Shown here: one piece after another, positions 8,014 through 17,641 of the stretch
How the letters are laid out: each line of letters starts with the position of its first letter
Numbering within the stretch: position 1 is the stretch's first letter
Assembly: GCA_945889445.1 (NCBI GenBank)
Contig: CAMDBX010000003.1
Location: 49,835-113,834, forward strand
From: Rhizobium sp. Q54
GTDB lineage: Bacteria; Pseudomonadota; Alphaproteobacteria; Rhizobiales; Aestuariivirgaceae
Direction: 5' to 3'
DNA length: 64,000 nucleotides
Translations under genes and position numbers: made by a program
Notes under the pieces: generated by a model
Databases searched by the model: none
Seen by the model: the letters and a program-made list of their open reading frames with translations, nothing else
What the model was told of the DNA's origin: nothing

Positions 8014-9794
8014 ACTTCGAGAACAAGAACTTCATCGCGGCCATCCTGCTGTCGATGGCGATCATCTTCGGCTGGCAGTATTTCTATGCCGCGCCCCTGC
8101 AGAAGAAGCTGACCGCCGAGACCCAGACGGCGGAGACCCAGCCGGGCGCCTCCCAGACAGCGCCCGCCACCGGCGGCACCGTTCCCGGCGTCGCGACCCA
8201 GGCCGCACCCGTGAGTCGCGAGGAGGCCCTCGCCAGGTCGCCGCGCCTGCCGTTCAAGTCCGACTACGTCGAGGGTTCGATCAACCTCAAGGGCGCGATG
8301 ATCGACGACCTGCACCTGCTCAGGTATCGCGAGACCATCGACCCCAAGAGCCCCACCATCACCTTCCTGTCGCCGTCGGGCACGCCCGGCGCGCTGTTCT
8401 CCGAGCAGGGCGTGGTTCCCGCCACCGGCACGACGGCCAAGCTTCCCGATCCGAACACGGTGTGGACGGCCCCCGCCGGCGCGGTGCTGAGCGAAGACAA
8501 CCCCGTGACCCTCACCTGGGACAATGGCGAGGGACTGAAGTTCAGCCGCAAGATCGAACTCAGCGACGAATATCTCTTCACCGTCACCCAGATCGTGGAG
8601 AACACCACGCAGGCGCCGGTGGCAATGATCCCCTATGCGCGCATCCAGCGCCAGGACACGCCCGTGGTTTCGGGTTACTGGGTGTTCTTCGAGGGCATGC
8701 TGGGCTGGGTCGACGGCGCCCTGCAGGAGATCCACTATTCCGACGTCGCCGAGCAGACCGAGCCTGACCGCCGCGACACCAAGGGCGGCTGGGTCGGCTT
8801 CACCGACAAGTACTGGGCCGCGGCGATCGTTCCCGACCAGTCCACCCCCGTCACCGCCAGCTTCCTCCACCAGAAACTCGACGGCCGCGACGTCTACCAG
8901 ACGGACTACCTGGCCAAGGACGCGATGGTGGTGCAGCCGGGCCAGCAGGCCTCGACCACCGGCCGCATCTTCGCCGGCGCCAAGGTGGTGCGCACCATCA
9001 ACGCCATCGAGAGCCTGCACCAGATCCAGGGCTTCAACTACATGATCGACTGGGGCTGGTTCTACTTCCTGACCAAGCCCTTCTTCTTCCTGCTCGACTG
9101 GATCAAGGGCATCGTCGGCAACTTCGGCATCGCCATCCTCATCGCCACGGTGCTGGTGAAGCTTGCGGTCTTCCCGCTGGCCAACAAGTCCTACGCTTCG
9201 ATGAGCAAGATGAAGAAGCTGCAGCCCGAGATGGAGCGGCTCAAGAAGGAATATCCCGAAGACAAGATGAAGCAGCAGCAGGAGATGATGGCGCTCTACA
9301 AGCGCGAGAAGGTCTCGCCGCTGTCGGGCTGTCTGCCCGTCGTGGTGCAGATCCCGATCTTCTTTGCGCTGTACAAGGTGATCCTGACCTCGATCGAGCT
9401 GCGCCACGCGCCGTTCTTCGGCTGGATACAGGATCTTTCGGCGCCTGATCCGACCAGCCTGTTCAACCTTTTCGGCCTCATCCCCTGGACGCCGCCCAGC
9501 ATGCTGATGATCGGCGTGTGGCCGATCATCATGGGCATCACCATGTGGCTGCAGATGCGCCTCAACCCGACGCCGCCGGACCCGGTGCAGGCCAGCCTGT
9601 TCAACTGGATGCCGGTGATGTTCACCTTCATGCTCGGCACCTTCCCGGTCGGACTCGTGATCTACTGGGCCTGGAGCAACACGCTCTCGATCCTGCAGCA
9701 GTCCTACATCATGAAGCGCCATGGCGTGGAGATCGACTTCTTCGGCAACGTGAAGAACAGCCTGCCCTTCCTCAAGAAGAAGGCCACAAGTTGA
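8010..9794 (+). CDS. yidC: Membrane protein insertase YidC
   Basis: Inserts proteins into the inner membrane, alone or with SecYEG. The 594-residue Gram-negative form has an N-terminal anchor (about 8-25), a Pro/Thr/Ala-rich linker, a large periplasmic beta domain (to about 350) and the conserved Oxa1 core with [33 protein letters not shown] and a C-terminal pair of helices ending in a Lys-rich tail. The ATG overlaps rnpA, and the stop overlaps the TTG start of engB. Confidence 0.97.
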   Translation: MNFENKNFIAAILLSMAIIFGWQYFYAAPLQKKLTAETQTAETQPGASQTAPATGGTVPGVATQAAPVSREEALARSPRLPFKSDYVEGSINLKGAMIDDLHLLRYRETIDPKSPTITFLSPSGTPGALFSEQGVVPATGTTAKLPDPNTVWTAPAGAVLSEDNPVTLTWDNGEGLKFSRKIELSDEYLFTVTQIVENTTQAPVAMIPYARIQRQDTPVVSGYWVFFEGMLGWVDGALQEIHYSDVAEQTEPDRRDTKGGWVGFTDKYWAAAIVPDQSTPVTASFLHQKLDGRDVYQTDYLAKDAMVVQPGQQASTTGRIFAGAKVVRTINAIESLHQIQGFNYMIDWGWFYFLTKPFFFLLDWIKGIVGNFGIAILIATVLVKLAVFPLANKSYASMSKMKKLQPEMERLKKEYPEDKMKQQQEMMALYKREKVSPLSGCLPVVVQIPIFFALYKVILTSIELRHAPFFGWIQDLSAPDPTSLFNLFGLIPWTPPSMLMIGVWPIIMGITMWLQMRLNPTPPDPVQASLFNWMPVMFTFMLGTFPVGLVIYWAWSNTLSILQQSYIMKRHGVEIDFFGNVKNSLPFLKKKATS

Positions 9795-10423
9795 GCGACG
9801 CCTTCACCGAAGACCAGATTGACGCGGGCCGCCGTTTGTTCGGCGGCCCGTCCCGTTTCCTGCTGGGCGTGGCCAAGCTCGAACAGCTTCCCGCCTCGAA
9901 GGGCGTGGAGATTGCCTTCGCCGGCCGCTCCAACGTTGGCAAGTCGTCGCTGATCAATGCGCTGACCAACGTCAACGGCCTGGCGCGCGCCTCCAACACG
10001 CCGGGCCGCACCCGCGAGCTCAACTTCTTCGACGTGAACGAGGCGCTCACCCTCGTCGACATGCCGGGCTATGGCTATGCCAAGGCGCCCAAGCACGAGG
10101 TGAAGGCCTGGCAGTCGGTTCTGCGCGGCTATCTGCGCGGCCGCCCCGGCCTCACCCGCGCCTTCGTGCTGATCGACAGCCGCCACGGCATCCTCAAGGC
10201 CGACGAGGAGATGTTCGACCTTCTCGACGAGGCCGCCGTCACCTACCAGGTGGTGCTGACCAAGACCGACAAGATCAAGGCGCCTGAACTCGAGAAGGTG
10301 CGCGAGACGGTGGCCGCGGCGATCAAGAAGCACCCCGCAGCCTTCCCGCAGATCCACGCCACCTCCAGCGACAAGGGATTGGGCATTCCCGAACTCCGCT
10401 CCGAGATCGCGGGCCTGCTCTAG
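9791..10423 (+). CDS. engB: Ribosome biogenesis GTP-binding protein EngB/YihA
   Basis: Essential small GTPase acting in 50S assembly, 210 residues from a TTG start (9791) that overlaps the yidC stop (TTGA). G1 GRSNVGKSS, the T-rich switch ([12 protein letters not shown]), G3 DMPGYG and G4 TKTDK are all present. No ATG occurs early enough to keep the N-terminal helix, which supports the TTG start. Placement directly behind yidC is typical of Hyphomicrobiales. Confidence 0.94.
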   Translation: MSDAFTEDQIDAGRRLFGGPSRFLLGVAKLEQLPASKGVEIAFAGRSNVGKSSLINALTNVNGLARASNTPGRTRELNFFDVNEALTLVDMPGYGYAKAPKHEVKAWQSVLRGYLRGRPGLTRAFVLIDSRHGILKADEEMFDLLDEAAVTYQVVLTKTDKIKAPELEKVRETVAAAIKKHPAAFPQIHATSSDKGLGIPELRSEIAGLL

Positions 10424-10428
10424 ACCCT

Positions 10429-10457
10429 TTGAAACCGTAACAATTGTCCTGTAGGAC
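10429..10457 (+). promoter_or_regulatory. Weak candidate promoter before argB
   Basis: TTGAAA (10429-10434), 17-nt spacer, TAGGAC (10452-10457), ending 25 nt before the argB ATG. The -10 is poor; included because the only space between engB and argB is here. Confidence 0.25.
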
Positions 10458-10482
10458 GCTTCGCGACTGACGGGGAATCTCC

Positions 10483-11373
10483 ATGGACGAAATCGCCACG
10501 ACGGCCCGAATCCTTTCCGAGGCGCTGCCCTTCCTGCAGCGCTATGACGACCAGATCATCGTGGTGAAATACGGCGGCCACGCCATGGTGGACCCGAAGC
10601 TGGCGCAACAGTTCGCGCGCGACATGGTGATGCTGAAGGTGTGCGGCCTGAACCCGATCGTCGTCCATGGCGGCGGCCCCCAGATCAACAAGATGCTCGA
10701 CAAGCTGGAAGTGCAGCCGGAGTTCCGCGAGGGCCTGCGCGTCACCGACGAGGCCACCATGTCGGTGGTCGAGATGGTGCTGTCGGGCTCGATCAACAAA
10801 TCCATCGTCGCCTCGATCCAGCAGGCGGGCGGCCGTGCTGTCGGCATCTCCGGCAAGGACGGCAACCTGATGATTGCCGAGCGGTTGACCAAGAAGAAGA
10901 CCGACCCCGCCACCGGCAAGGTAGTGGAGATCGATTTTGGCTTCGTCGGCGAGCCGGTGAAGGTCAATATCGAGATCCTCGAAACCATCATGAAGAGCGA
11001 CGCCATTCCGGTGATCGCGCCCGTGGGCGTGGGCGTCAATGGCGAGACCTTCAACGTCAACGCCGATACCGCAGCGGGCGCCATCGCCACGGCGACCAAG
11101 GCCAAGCGCCTGTTGCTGCTGACCGACGTCGCCGGCGTGCTCGACAAGGACAAGAACCTGATCAGCGAACTCAGCGTGGAAGAGCTGCCGAATCTCGTCG
11201 AGAATGGCACCATCACCGGCGGCATGATCCCCAAGGTGGAAAGTGCCGCGGCGGTGGTCGAGTCCGGCGTCGAGGGCGTCATCATCCTCGATGGCCGCGT
11301 GCCGCACTCGGTGCTGCTTGAACTGCTCACCCCGCACGGCGTGGGTACGCGCATCTCGCGGGCCGGGGCATGA
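10483..11373 (+). CDS. argB: Acetylglutamate kinase
   Basis: Phosphorylates N-acetylglutamate in arginine biosynthesis; cytoplasmic amino-acid-kinase fold, 296 residues. Visible landmarks: [11 protein letters not shown] (phosphate binding), [10 protein letters not shown], the [15 protein letters not shown] helix, NINADTAAG-type motif ([12 protein letters not shown]) and TDVAGVLD. The N-terminal helix of about 25 residues before the kinase fold resembles that of arginine-sensitive hexameric enzymes; feedback inhibition is inferred only. The stop overlaps the next ATG by 4 nt. Confidence 0.97.
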   Translation: MDEIATTARILSEALPFLQRYDDQIIVVKYGGHAMVDPKLAQQFARDMVMLKVCGLNPIVVHGGGPQINKMLDKLEVQPEFREGLRVTDEATMSVVEMVLSGSINKSIVASIQQAGGRAVGISGKDGNLMIAERLTKKKTDPATGKVVEIDFGFVGEPVKVNIEILETIMKSDAIPVIAPVGVGVNGETFNVNADTAAGAIATATKAKRLLLLTDVAGVLDKDKNLISELSVEELPNLVENGTITGGMIPKVESAAAVVESGVEGVIILDGRVPHSVLLELLTPHGVGTRISRAGA

Positions 11374-12086
11374 AGGGCTTCGCGCACGTCGACGGTTTTT
11401 CTCATGTCGACACCTGGGTGTTCGACCTCGACAACACGCTCTATCCGGCCTCCTGCCGGCTCTTCGACCAGATCGACGTGAAGATGGGGAACTTCGTCTC
11501 GAAGCTTCTCAACGTCGACTATGCGGAAGCCAAGCGCCGGCAGAAGGAGATGTTCTACAAATACGGCACCACCCTGCGCGGGCTGATGACCGAGCATGGC
11601 ATCACGCCGGACGACTTCCTCGACGATGTGCATGACATCGATCATTCGCCGGTGCCGCCCAACAAAGACCTGGACGCCGCACTGCATGCGCTGCCCGGCC
11701 GCAAGCTGATCTTCACCAACGGCACGGTGGCCCATGCTGAAAAGGTGCTGAACCGCATCGGCATCACCCACCACTTCGGCGACATCTTCGACATCGTGCA
11801 TTCGGACTTCATCCCCAAGCCCGAGATGGAGCCCTACCAGAAGTTCATTCGCCAGACCGGCATTGCCCCCAAGTCGTCCGCCATGTTCGAGGACATCGCC
11901 CGCAATCTGGAAGCCCCGCATGCGCTGGGCATGGTGACGGTGCTGGTGGTGAGCCCCGAGAACAAGGACGCCGAGCACCTGAACAAGGCCACGGGCGGCA
12001 CCGCGCAGGAGCACATCCATTATGTCACCGACGACCTCGCCAGCTTTTTGGCGGGATTGACGAAGGACCTCAAAACCCGGTCTTGA
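11370..12086 (+). CDS. HAD-family pyrimidine 5'-nucleotidase
   Basis: Haloacid-dehalogenase-type phosphatase of 238 residues. Motif I is DLDNTLY (Asp19 nucleophile, Asp21), motif II FTNG, motif III the lysine in IPKPE, motif IV FEDIARN. This subgroup (SDT1/Phm8-like) hydrolyses pyrimidine nucleotides and related phosphates. It overlaps argB by 4 nt and precedes dapD by 52 nt, a linkage common in Hyphomicrobiales; a direct role in arginine or lysine synthesis is not shown. Confidence 0.88.
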   Translation: MKGFAHVDGFSHVDTWVFDLDNTLYPASCRLFDQIDVKMGNFVSKLLNVDYAEAKRRQKEMFYKYGTTLRGLMTEHGITPDDFLDDVHDIDHSPVPPNKDLDAALHALPGRKLIFTNGTVAHAEKVLNRIGITHHFGDIFDIVHSDFIPKPEMEPYQKFIRQTGIAPKSSAMFEDIARNLEAPHALGMVTVLVVSPENKDAEHLNKATGGTAQEHIHYVTDDLASFLAGLTKDLKTRS

Positions 12087-12138
12087 CCGGACCCGCCTTT
12101 TTCGCGAAAGCGACCGCGACAACACCGAGGGAACAGCC

Positions 12139-12975
12139 ATGACCGATCTGCAGAGCACCATCGAACAGGCCTGGGAGGGCCGCGACAAGGTCAACCTCGA
12201 GACCAAGGGTGCGGTGCGCGATGCCGTGATGGCTGCCCTCGACCTGCTGGATTCCGGCAAGGCGCGCGTCGCCGAGAAGCGGGACGGCGATTGGCACGTC
12301 AACCAGTGGCTCAAGAAGGCGGTGCTTTTGTCGTTCCGCCTCAATGACATGGCCATGATTTCGGGCGGCCCCGGCGGCTCCAGCTGGTGGGACAAGGTGC
12401 CCTCCAAGTTCGACGGCTGGGCCGAGAAGGACTTCCGCGCCGCAGGTTTCCGCACGGTGCCGAACTGCGTCGTCCGCAAGTCGGCCTACATCGCTCCCGG
12501 CGCCATCCTCATGCCCTCCTTCGTCAACCTCGGCGCCTATGTGGACACCGGCACGATGGTGGACACCTGGGTGACGGTGGGCTCCTGCGCCCAGATCGGC
12601 AAGAACGTGCATCTCTCGGGCGGCGTGGGCATCGGCGGCGTGCTGGAGCCGATGCAGGCTGGTCCCACCATCATCGAGGACAACTGCTTCATCGGCGCGC
12701 GCTCGGAAGTGGTGGAAGGCGTGATCGTGGGCGAGGGCTCCGTCATCTCCATGGGCGTGTTCATCGGCCAGTCGACCAAGATCATCGAACGCGACACCGG
12801 CAAGGTGCACATGGGCAAGGTGCCGCCCTATTCGGTCGTCGTCTCCGGCTCGCTGCCGCAGAAGCCCTATGCCGACGGCTCGCCTGCGCCGTCGCTCTAT
12901 TGCGCGGTCATCGTCAAGCGGGTCGATGAGAAGACCCGCTCCAAGACCTCGATCAACGAGCTTCTGCGCGACTGA
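12139..12975 (+). CDS. dapD: 2,3,4,5-tetrahydropyridine-2,6-dicarboxylate N-succinyltransferase
   Basis: Transfers succinyl from succinyl-CoA to tetrahydrodipicolinate in lysine and diaminopimelate synthesis. The 278-residue protein has the helical N-terminal domain ([15 protein letters not shown]) and a left-handed beta-helix of hexapeptide repeats ([40 protein letters not shown]). The matching desuccinylase dapE lies 620 nt downstream, so the succinylase branch is used. GAGGGAACAGCC precedes the ATG. Confidence 0.97.
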   Translation: MTDLQSTIEQAWEGRDKVNLETKGAVRDAVMAALDLLDSGKARVAEKRDGDWHVNQWLKKAVLLSFRLNDMAMISGGPGGSSWWDKVPSKFDGWAEKDFRAAGFRTVPNCVVRKSAYIAPGAILMPSFVNLGAYVDTGTMVDTWVTVGSCAQIGKNVHLSGGVGIGGVLEPMQAGPTIIEDNCFIGARSEVVEGVIVGEGSVISMGVFIGQSTKIIERDTGKVHMGKVPPYSVVVSGSLPQKPYADGSPAPSLYCAVIVKRVDEKTRSKTSINELLRD

Positions 12976-13062
12976 CAAGGCCGCTTCCGCGAATCTCCGT
13001 CCTGAGCCATAGTTCAACCTGTGGGCAATGGCGCATCACGCGCCACGCAAAGGGGGTTGAAG

Positions 13063-13416
13063 ATGGACTGGAAATATCTGTTCACGAGCCTCGAGGGCCG
13101 CATCGGCCGCCAGAGCTACTGGATGGGCGTGCTGGCACTCTATGGCATGACCTTTGTTGCGGCTCTCCTGGACAACCTGGTGGGCACGGCCAGCGAGTAT
13201 GGGTACGGCATCATCACCATTGTTGTCACACTTGCGTTGATCTATCCCCAGATCGTGCTTCTTGCCAAGCGCTGGCATGACCGTGGCAAGTCCGGCTGGT
13301 GGACGCTGAGCGGCCTGGTGCCGGTGATCGGCGGGCTGTGGCTGCTGATCGAACTCGGTTTCCTCAAGGGCACTGACGGGGACAACCAGTACGGGCCTGA
13401 TCCGTTGAAGTATTAG
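13063..13416 (+). CDS. DUF805 inner-membrane protein
   Basis: Small membrane protein, 117 residues, with three to four hydrophobic segments. DUF805 hallmarks: an aromatic start with a GRIGRQSYWMG motif, the AKRWHDRGKSGWW loop, and the acidic C-terminus GTDGDNQYGPDPL. I chose the ATG at 13063, preceded by AAAGGGGGTTGAAG, over an upstream ATG at 13027 that would add 14 hydrophilic residues. Function is unknown; it sits between dapD and dapE. Confidence 0.85.
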   Translation: MDWKYLFTSLEGRIGRQSYWMGVLALYGMTFVAALLDNLVGTASEYGYGIITIVVTLALIYPQIVLLAKRWHDRGKSGWWTLSGLVPVIGGLWLLIELGFLKGTDGDNQYGPDPLKY

Positions 13417-13443
13417 AGCAACGCGGGCTTTCCCCTCTGATGG

Positions 13444-13528
13444 CGTCACCCCGGCGAAGGCCGGGGTCCAGCTTGGGGCGCCAACCACGTGGAAAGACAG
13501 CTGGATCCCGGCCTTCGCCGGGATGACG
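13444..13528. repeat. Intergenic palindromic repeat, copy 1
   Basis: Two 30-nt arms (13444-13473 and 13499-13528) are inverted copies of each other with two mismatches, around a 25-nt loop. The core CCCGGCGAAGGCCGGG is itself nearly palindromic. The same arms recur at 20304-20333 and 20471-20500. Such REP-like elements are frequent between genes in alphaproteobacteria; function unknown. Confidence 0.85.
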
Positions 13529-13595
13529 GAACGATTGATGAGGGATGGAACCGCACCGATTCCATCTCGCTGCGCAATGCACTACACTGCGCCCC

Positions 13596-14768
13596 ATGAA
13601 GAACACCCCCACCGACCCCGTTCCGCTGCTGCAGGACCTGATCCGCTGCAAGTCCGTGACCCCCGCCGAGGCGGGTGCCCTCACCTATCTCGAGAACCTG
13701 CTGTCCACCCATGGCTTCGTCGGCCATCGGCTGATCTTCCGGCAGGAGGGCACGCCGGATGTCGAGAACCTCTTCGCGCGCATTGGGTCAGGCTCGCCGC
13801 ACCTCTGCTTTGCAGGCCACACCGACGTGGTGCCCGAGGGCATCGTCGAAAGCTGGACGCACCAGCCCTTTGCCGCCGATATCGCGGATGGCTTCGTCTA
13901 TGGCCGCGGCGCCACCGACATGAAGGGCTCAGTCGCTGCATTCGCCGCTGCCGCCATCGACTTCGTGCGCACGGCGGGGAAGTTCAAGGGCTCGATCTCC
14001 TTCCTCATCACCGGCGACGAGGAAGGCCCCGCCATCAACGGCACGGTGAAGGTGCTGCAATGGATGGCCGAGAACGGCCACATCCCCGACCACTGCATCG
14101 TCGGCGAGCCGAGCTGCGTGGACACGCTGGGCGACACCATCAAGATCGGCCGTCGCGGATCGCTGAGCTTCACCGTCACGGTGGAGGGCAAGCAGGGCCA
14201 TGCGGCCTACCCGCACAAGGCAGACAATCCGATCCCCAAGCTCGCCCGCTTCATCGACCGCATCGCCGCAGCAAGGCTCGATGAGGGCAACGATCACTTT
14301 GACCCCTCGACGCTGGCGGTCACCTCCTTCGACGTCGGCAATCCGGCGGGCAACGTCATCCCGTCACGCGCCACCGCCAAGTTCAACATCCGCTTTTCGC
14401 CCGAACACAGCTTCGCCTCGCTCAAGCAATGGGTGGACGAGCAGATTGCGGTGGTGAAGTCCGAAATGGCCGGTGCGTGGACGGTGTCGGCCACCGAGGG
14501 GGCGGATGCCTTCATCACCGAACCTGGCCGCTTCGTCGGCCTGGTGCAGGATGCCGTGGTGCACGAGACGGGCGTCTTGCCGAAGCTCTCCACCAGCGGC
14601 GGCACGTCGGATGCGCGCTTCGTGAAGGACTATTGCCCGGTGCTGGAATTCGGCCCCACCAACGCGACCATCCACCAGACGGATGAGCGCATCGCCATCG
14701 ACGAGCTGCGTGCCACGCAGAACGTCTATGGCCGCATCATCGCGGATTACTTCTCGACCGAACTGTAG
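13596..14768 (+). CDS. dapE: Succinyl-diaminopimelate desuccinylase
   Basis: Zn-dependent M20 peptidase-family enzyme, 390 residues, releasing succinate to give LL-diaminopimelate. Metal and catalytic motifs: GHTDVVP (His75, Asp77), [17 protein letters not shown], and the late metal His in [12 protein letters not shown]. The start at 13596 ([12 protein letters not shown]) gives family length. Its 3' end overlaps the convergent truA gene by 22 bp. Confidence 0.96.
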   Translation: MKNTPTDPVPLLQDLIRCKSVTPAEAGALTYLENLLSTHGFVGHRLIFRQEGTPDVENLFARIGSGSPHLCFAGHTDVVPEGIVESWTHQPFAADIADGFVYGRGATDMKGSVAAFAAAAIDFVRTAGKFKGSISFLITGDEEGPAINGTVKVLQWMAENGHIPDHCIVGEPSCVDTLGDTIKIGRRGSLSFTVTVEGKQGHAAYPHKADNPIPKLARFIDRIAAARLDEGNDHFDPSTLAVTSFDVGNPAGNVIPSRATAKFNIRFSPEHSFASLKQWVDEQIAVVKSEMAGAWTVSATEGADAFITEPGRFVGLVQDAVVHETGVLPKLSTSGGTSDARFVKDYCPVLEFGPTNATIHQTDERIAIDELRATQNVYGRIIADYFSTEL

Positions 14769-15499
14769 CCGACGCGCAGAAGATAGAGCCCGTCGGGCGG
14801 CGCCACAGGTCCGCAGGCGGTGCGGTCTGCCGCGGCGAGCGCGCGCTTCATGTCACGCGGTGTCCACTTGCCTTCGCCGACGAGGCGCAGCGAGCCCACC
14901 ATGGAGCGCACCTGGTTGTGCAGGAAGGAGCGCGCGTCCGCCCGCACCTCGATCAGCTCGCCGTAGCGGGCAACCTCGAAATGGTCGAGCGTCTTCACCG
15001 GCGAATTGGCCTGGCATTGCGCCGCGCGGAAGGTGGTGAAGTCATGCTTGCCCACCAGGTGCCGGGCGGCCTCATGCATGGCATCCGAGTCGAGGTCGAC
15101 GGGAAGCCACCACACCTTGCCGCGGTCGAGTGCTGGCGGCGCGCGGCGGTTGAGGATGCGGTAGAGATAGTAGCGCCGGGTGGCCGAGAAGCGGGCGTGG
15201 AAATCATCCGGCACGTCCTCCACCTCGAGCACGCTAACCGGACGCTCGCGCATGTTGCCGTTCAGCGCATTGCGGAGCTTGAACGGGTCCCATGGCTTGG
15301 CAAGGTCCACATGCGCCACCTGCCCCAGCGCATGCACGCCCGCATCGGTGCGGCCGGCGCCATAGACCATGGAAGGGCCGCCATTGATGATGGCGACAGC
15401 GCGCTCCAACAGGTCCTGCACCGAGGTGCCGCCAGCCTGCGATTGCCAGCCGGTGAAGGGTCCGCCGTCATACTCGATGGTGAGGCGATAGCGCGGCAT
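14747..15499 (-). CDS. truA: tRNA pseudouridine synthase A
   Basis: Makes pseudouridine at positions 38-40 of the tRNA anticodon arm; 250 residues. The catalytic aspartate lies in [14 protein letters not shown], and the N-terminal [16 protein letters not shown] and the late [11 protein letters not shown] motif are standard. Start ATG at 15499 shares one base with the fmt stop (TGATG). Third gene of def-fmt-truA. Confidence 0.96.
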   Translation of the reverse strand: MPRYRLTIEYDGGPFTGWQSQAGGTSVQDLLERAVAIINGGPSMVYGAGRTDAGVHALGQVAHVDLAKPWDPFKLRNALNGNMRERPVSVLEVEDVPDDFHARFSATRRYYLYRILNRRAPPALDRGKVWWLPVDLDSDAMHEAARHLVGKHDFTTFRAAQCQANSPVKTLDHFEVARYGELIEVRADARSFLHNQVRSMVGSLRLVGEGKWTPRDMKRALAAADRTACGPVAPPDGLYLLRVGYSSVEK

Positions 15500-16404
15500 C
15501 AGGCGGCATCCGTTCCGGCGGCGATGGGGAAGCCGCGCAGGAAGTCTTGGGCCTCCATGGCACCCTTGCCCTCGCGCTGCAGCTTCAGCAGGCGAATGGC
15601 GCCGGTGCCGCAGGCAATGGTGAGACGATCGTCGATGAAGGTGCCGGGTGCAGCGCTGGCTTGCACCACGTCGCAGAGCAGGGCCTTGACGCGTGTGCCG
15701 TTGACCTCGAACCACGCGCCGGGGAAGGGCGACAGGCCGTGGATGTGGTTCCTCACCTCTGCGGCATTCTTCGTGAAGTCGACGCGGGCTTCGGCCTTGT
15801 CGATCTTCTTCGCATAGGTCACGCCATCCGAAGGCTGCGGCGTGCAAGTGATCGTCTCCTGCGCCAGAACCTCGATCATCAGCTGCGAGCCTAGGGCGGC
15901 GAGTTCGTCATGCAGTGACTGCGCGGTGGTCATCGGCGTGATGGCAATCCTCCCCACCTTGCACATCGGCCCGGTGTCGAGGCCTTCCTCCATGCGCATG
16001 ATGGTGACGCCGGACCAGGCGTCTCCCGACATGATGGCGCGCTGGATGGGGGCGGCCCCGCGCCAGCGCGGCAGCAGCGAGGCATGGACGTTGAAGCAGC
16101 CCAGCCGCGGCGCATCGAGCACCGGCTTCGGCAGCAGCAGGCCATAGGCCACGATGACGGCGGCATCGGCGTTCAGCGCGGCGAAATGGGCCAGCTCTTC
16201 CGCGGATTTGAGCGATGTGGGCGTGCGCACCTCGATGCCCCGTGCTGCGGCATAGGCGTGGACGGGCGAGGGACGTTCCGCCATGCCCCGGCCGGCGGGG
16301 CGCGGCGGCTGGGAATAGACGCAGGCGACCTCGTGCCCGGCGCCGATCAAGGCCTTCAGCGTCTCGACCGCGAAGTCCGGCGTGCCCATGAAGACGAGGC
16401 GCAT
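15499..16404 (-). CDS. fmt: Methionyl-tRNA formyltransferase
   Basis: Formylates initiator Met-tRNA with 10-formyl-THF; 301 residues. N-terminal Rossmann-type domain with [12 protein letters not shown], the catalytic Asn/His/Asp set in [19 protein letters not shown] and EEGLDTGPM, and a C-terminal OB-like domain. The gene begins 2 nt after the def stop. Confidence 0.97.
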   Translation of the reverse strand: MRLVFMGTPDFAVETLKALIGAGHEVACVYSQPPRPAGRGMAERPSPVHAYAAARGIEVRTPTSLKSAEELAHFAALNADAAVIVAYGLLLPKPVLDAPRLGCFNVHASLLPRWRGAAPIQRAIMSGDAWSGVTIMRMEEGLDTGPMCKVGRIAITPMTTAQSLHDELAALGSQLMIEVLAQETITCTPQPSDGVTYAKKIDKAEARVDFTKNAAEVRNHIHGLSPFPGAWFEVNGTRVKALLCDVVQASAAPGTFIDDRLTIACGTGAIRLLKLQREGKGAMEAQDFLRGFPIAAGTDAA

Positions 16405-16406
16405 GC

Positions 16407-16925
16407 TCAGAGCTTTCCGAGCTTCTGGGCCTTCTGGAATTTCTTGATCACCCGCTCGCGCTTCAGCCGCGAGATGTGGTCGATGAAGAGGACACCGTTG
16501 AGGTGGTCGATCTCGTGCTGCAGGCAGGTGGCCAGCAAGCCCGTGGCATGCATCTCGGCGTGCTCGCCCTGGCGGTTGAGATAGCGCAGTTTGACCTCGG
16601 CCGGCCGGGTGACCATCTCGTAGTATTCGGGGATGGAGAGGCAGCCCTCCTCGTAGTCGCTCCTGGCGTCGCTTTCCCAGGTGATCTCCGGGTTGGCGAC
16701 GAACAGCGGCAGCTTTACTTCGCCGTCCTTCGAAAGGTCGATCACCAGCAGGCGCTGCGGCACGCCCACCTGGATAGCGGCCAGCCCGATGCCGGGCGCG
16801 CGGTACATGGTTTCCAGCATGTCGTCCCACAGCTTCTTCACGTGGGAATCGATGCCCGCCACGGGTTTCGATACCTCGCGGAGGGTCTTTTCGTCGGGCA
16901 GTGTTACGATGGGGAGCAGCGACAT
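16407..16925 (-). CDS. def: Peptide deformylase
   Basis: Removes the N-formyl group from nascent proteins; metal enzyme of 172 residues. Motif 1 [10 protein letters not shown] (45-54), motif 2 EGCLSIPEY (metal-binding Cys) and motif 3 QHEIDHLNG (metal-binding His pair and catalytic Glu) are intact. It heads the def-fmt-truA unit; the operon links adding, removing and tRNA functions at translation start. Confidence 0.97.
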   Translation of the reverse strand: MSLLPIVTLPDEKTLREVSKPVAGIDSHVKKLWDDMLETMYRAPGIGLAAIQVGVPQRLLVIDLSKDGEVKLPLFVANPEITWESDARSDYEEGCLSIPEYYEMVTRPAEVKLRYLNRQGEHAEMHATGLLATCLQHEIDHLNGVLFIDHISRLKRERVIKKFQKAQKLGKL

Positions 16926-16967
16926 GGCCGTCCCTTAATCAAGCCGTGGCCGCCGGTCAATCAGGCC

Positions 16968-17387
16968 TCAGCCGCCATAGGGGCTGCGGCACTTGTGAAG
17001 GTGGTAGCCGCGGCCCTTGTAGAGGTTGGTGGCGGGGTCATAGGTGCGGTAGCGGTCGCTGCACCAGGCCACGTGGTCGGCCGAACTGCGGTTGCCCCAA
17101 TGGGCCCGCCGCGGCTTGAAATCGCCGTAACGGTAGACCTGGAAGGGCTTTTGGTACCAGTAGCTGCCGGAGCGCGCCACCATGGAGCGCTGGAAGGGCG
17201 CATAATCCAGACGCGCCTTGCAGTGATAATACCACTCACCGGTGCAGTTCTTCTCGATCACATAGGGCTTCCACACCTTGACGTGGCCGTCGTCGTTGAC
17301 GCCATAGGCGTCGGAGGCGAGGGCCCCGGTGGCCATGGCTGCGAGGCCGAGGAGGCCCAGAAGGGGTGTGAGGATCTGCCTGAACAT
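16968..17387 (-). CDS. Secreted BA14K-like small protein
   Basis: Protein of 139 residues with a clear Sec signal peptide (hydrophobic 6-22, cleavage probably after ALA at about 24). The C-terminus CSDRYRTYDPATNLYKGRGY followed by HLHKC matches the BA14K pattern (C-x-x-RY-x-S/T-YDP-x-T-x-x-Y-x-G-x-x-x-H-x-C), a lectin-like cell-surface family of Hyphomicrobiales first noted in Brucella. The middle part is aromatic-rich. Four or so cysteines suggest periplasmic disulfides. It is monocistronic between def and the SRP RNA promoter, reading away from dnaX. Confidence 0.7.
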   Translation of the reverse strand: MFRQILTPLLGLLGLAAMATGALASDAYGVNDDGHVKVWKPYVIEKNCTGEWYYHCKARLDYAPFQRSMVARSGSYWYQKPFQVYRYGDFKPRRAHWGNRSSADHVAWCSDRYRTYDPATNLYKGRGYHLHKCRSPYGG

Positions 17388-17479
17388 GGTGGAAACGCTC
17401 CCTGAAAGCCCCGGCCGGGCGGGGAATCTGCCTGCGAGGCAGAATGCAGCCGCCGCGGGCTCATTGCAAGCCGTGGTGC

Positions 17480-17508
17480 TTGCCTTTTGTTGCCGTTCCC
17501 CCCATATA
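17480..17508 (+). promoter_or_regulatory. Candidate promoter of the SRP RNA gene
   Basis: TTGCCT (17480-17485), 17-nt spacer, CATATA (17503-17508). The predicted start at about 17515 coincides with the 5' end of the SRP RNA helix, which supports the assignment. Confidence 0.55.
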
Positions 17509-17513
17509 GCCCC

Positions 17514-17613
17514 CCGGGAGGTTGGCGGCGGACGTGCCGCTCGCCAACCGGGTCAGGTCCGGAAGGAAGCAGCCCCAACGAGACCGGAACGGGTTGCCCG
17601 TCCAGCCTCCCAC
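17514..17613 (+). ncRNA. ffs: Signal recognition particle 4.5S RNA
   Basis: About 100 nt. The universally conserved domain IV core GGTCAGGTCCGGAAGGAAGC is at 17551-17570, followed by AGCC. The ends pair: GGGAGG (17516-17521) with CCTCCC (17606-17611), giving the usual small hairpin form of proteobacterial SRP RNA. It binds Ffh and targets nascent membrane proteins. It ends about 30 nt before dnaX. Confidence 0.95.
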
Positions 17614-17641
17614 CCTTTAAGCTGCCCCGCGGAAGCCCGCC

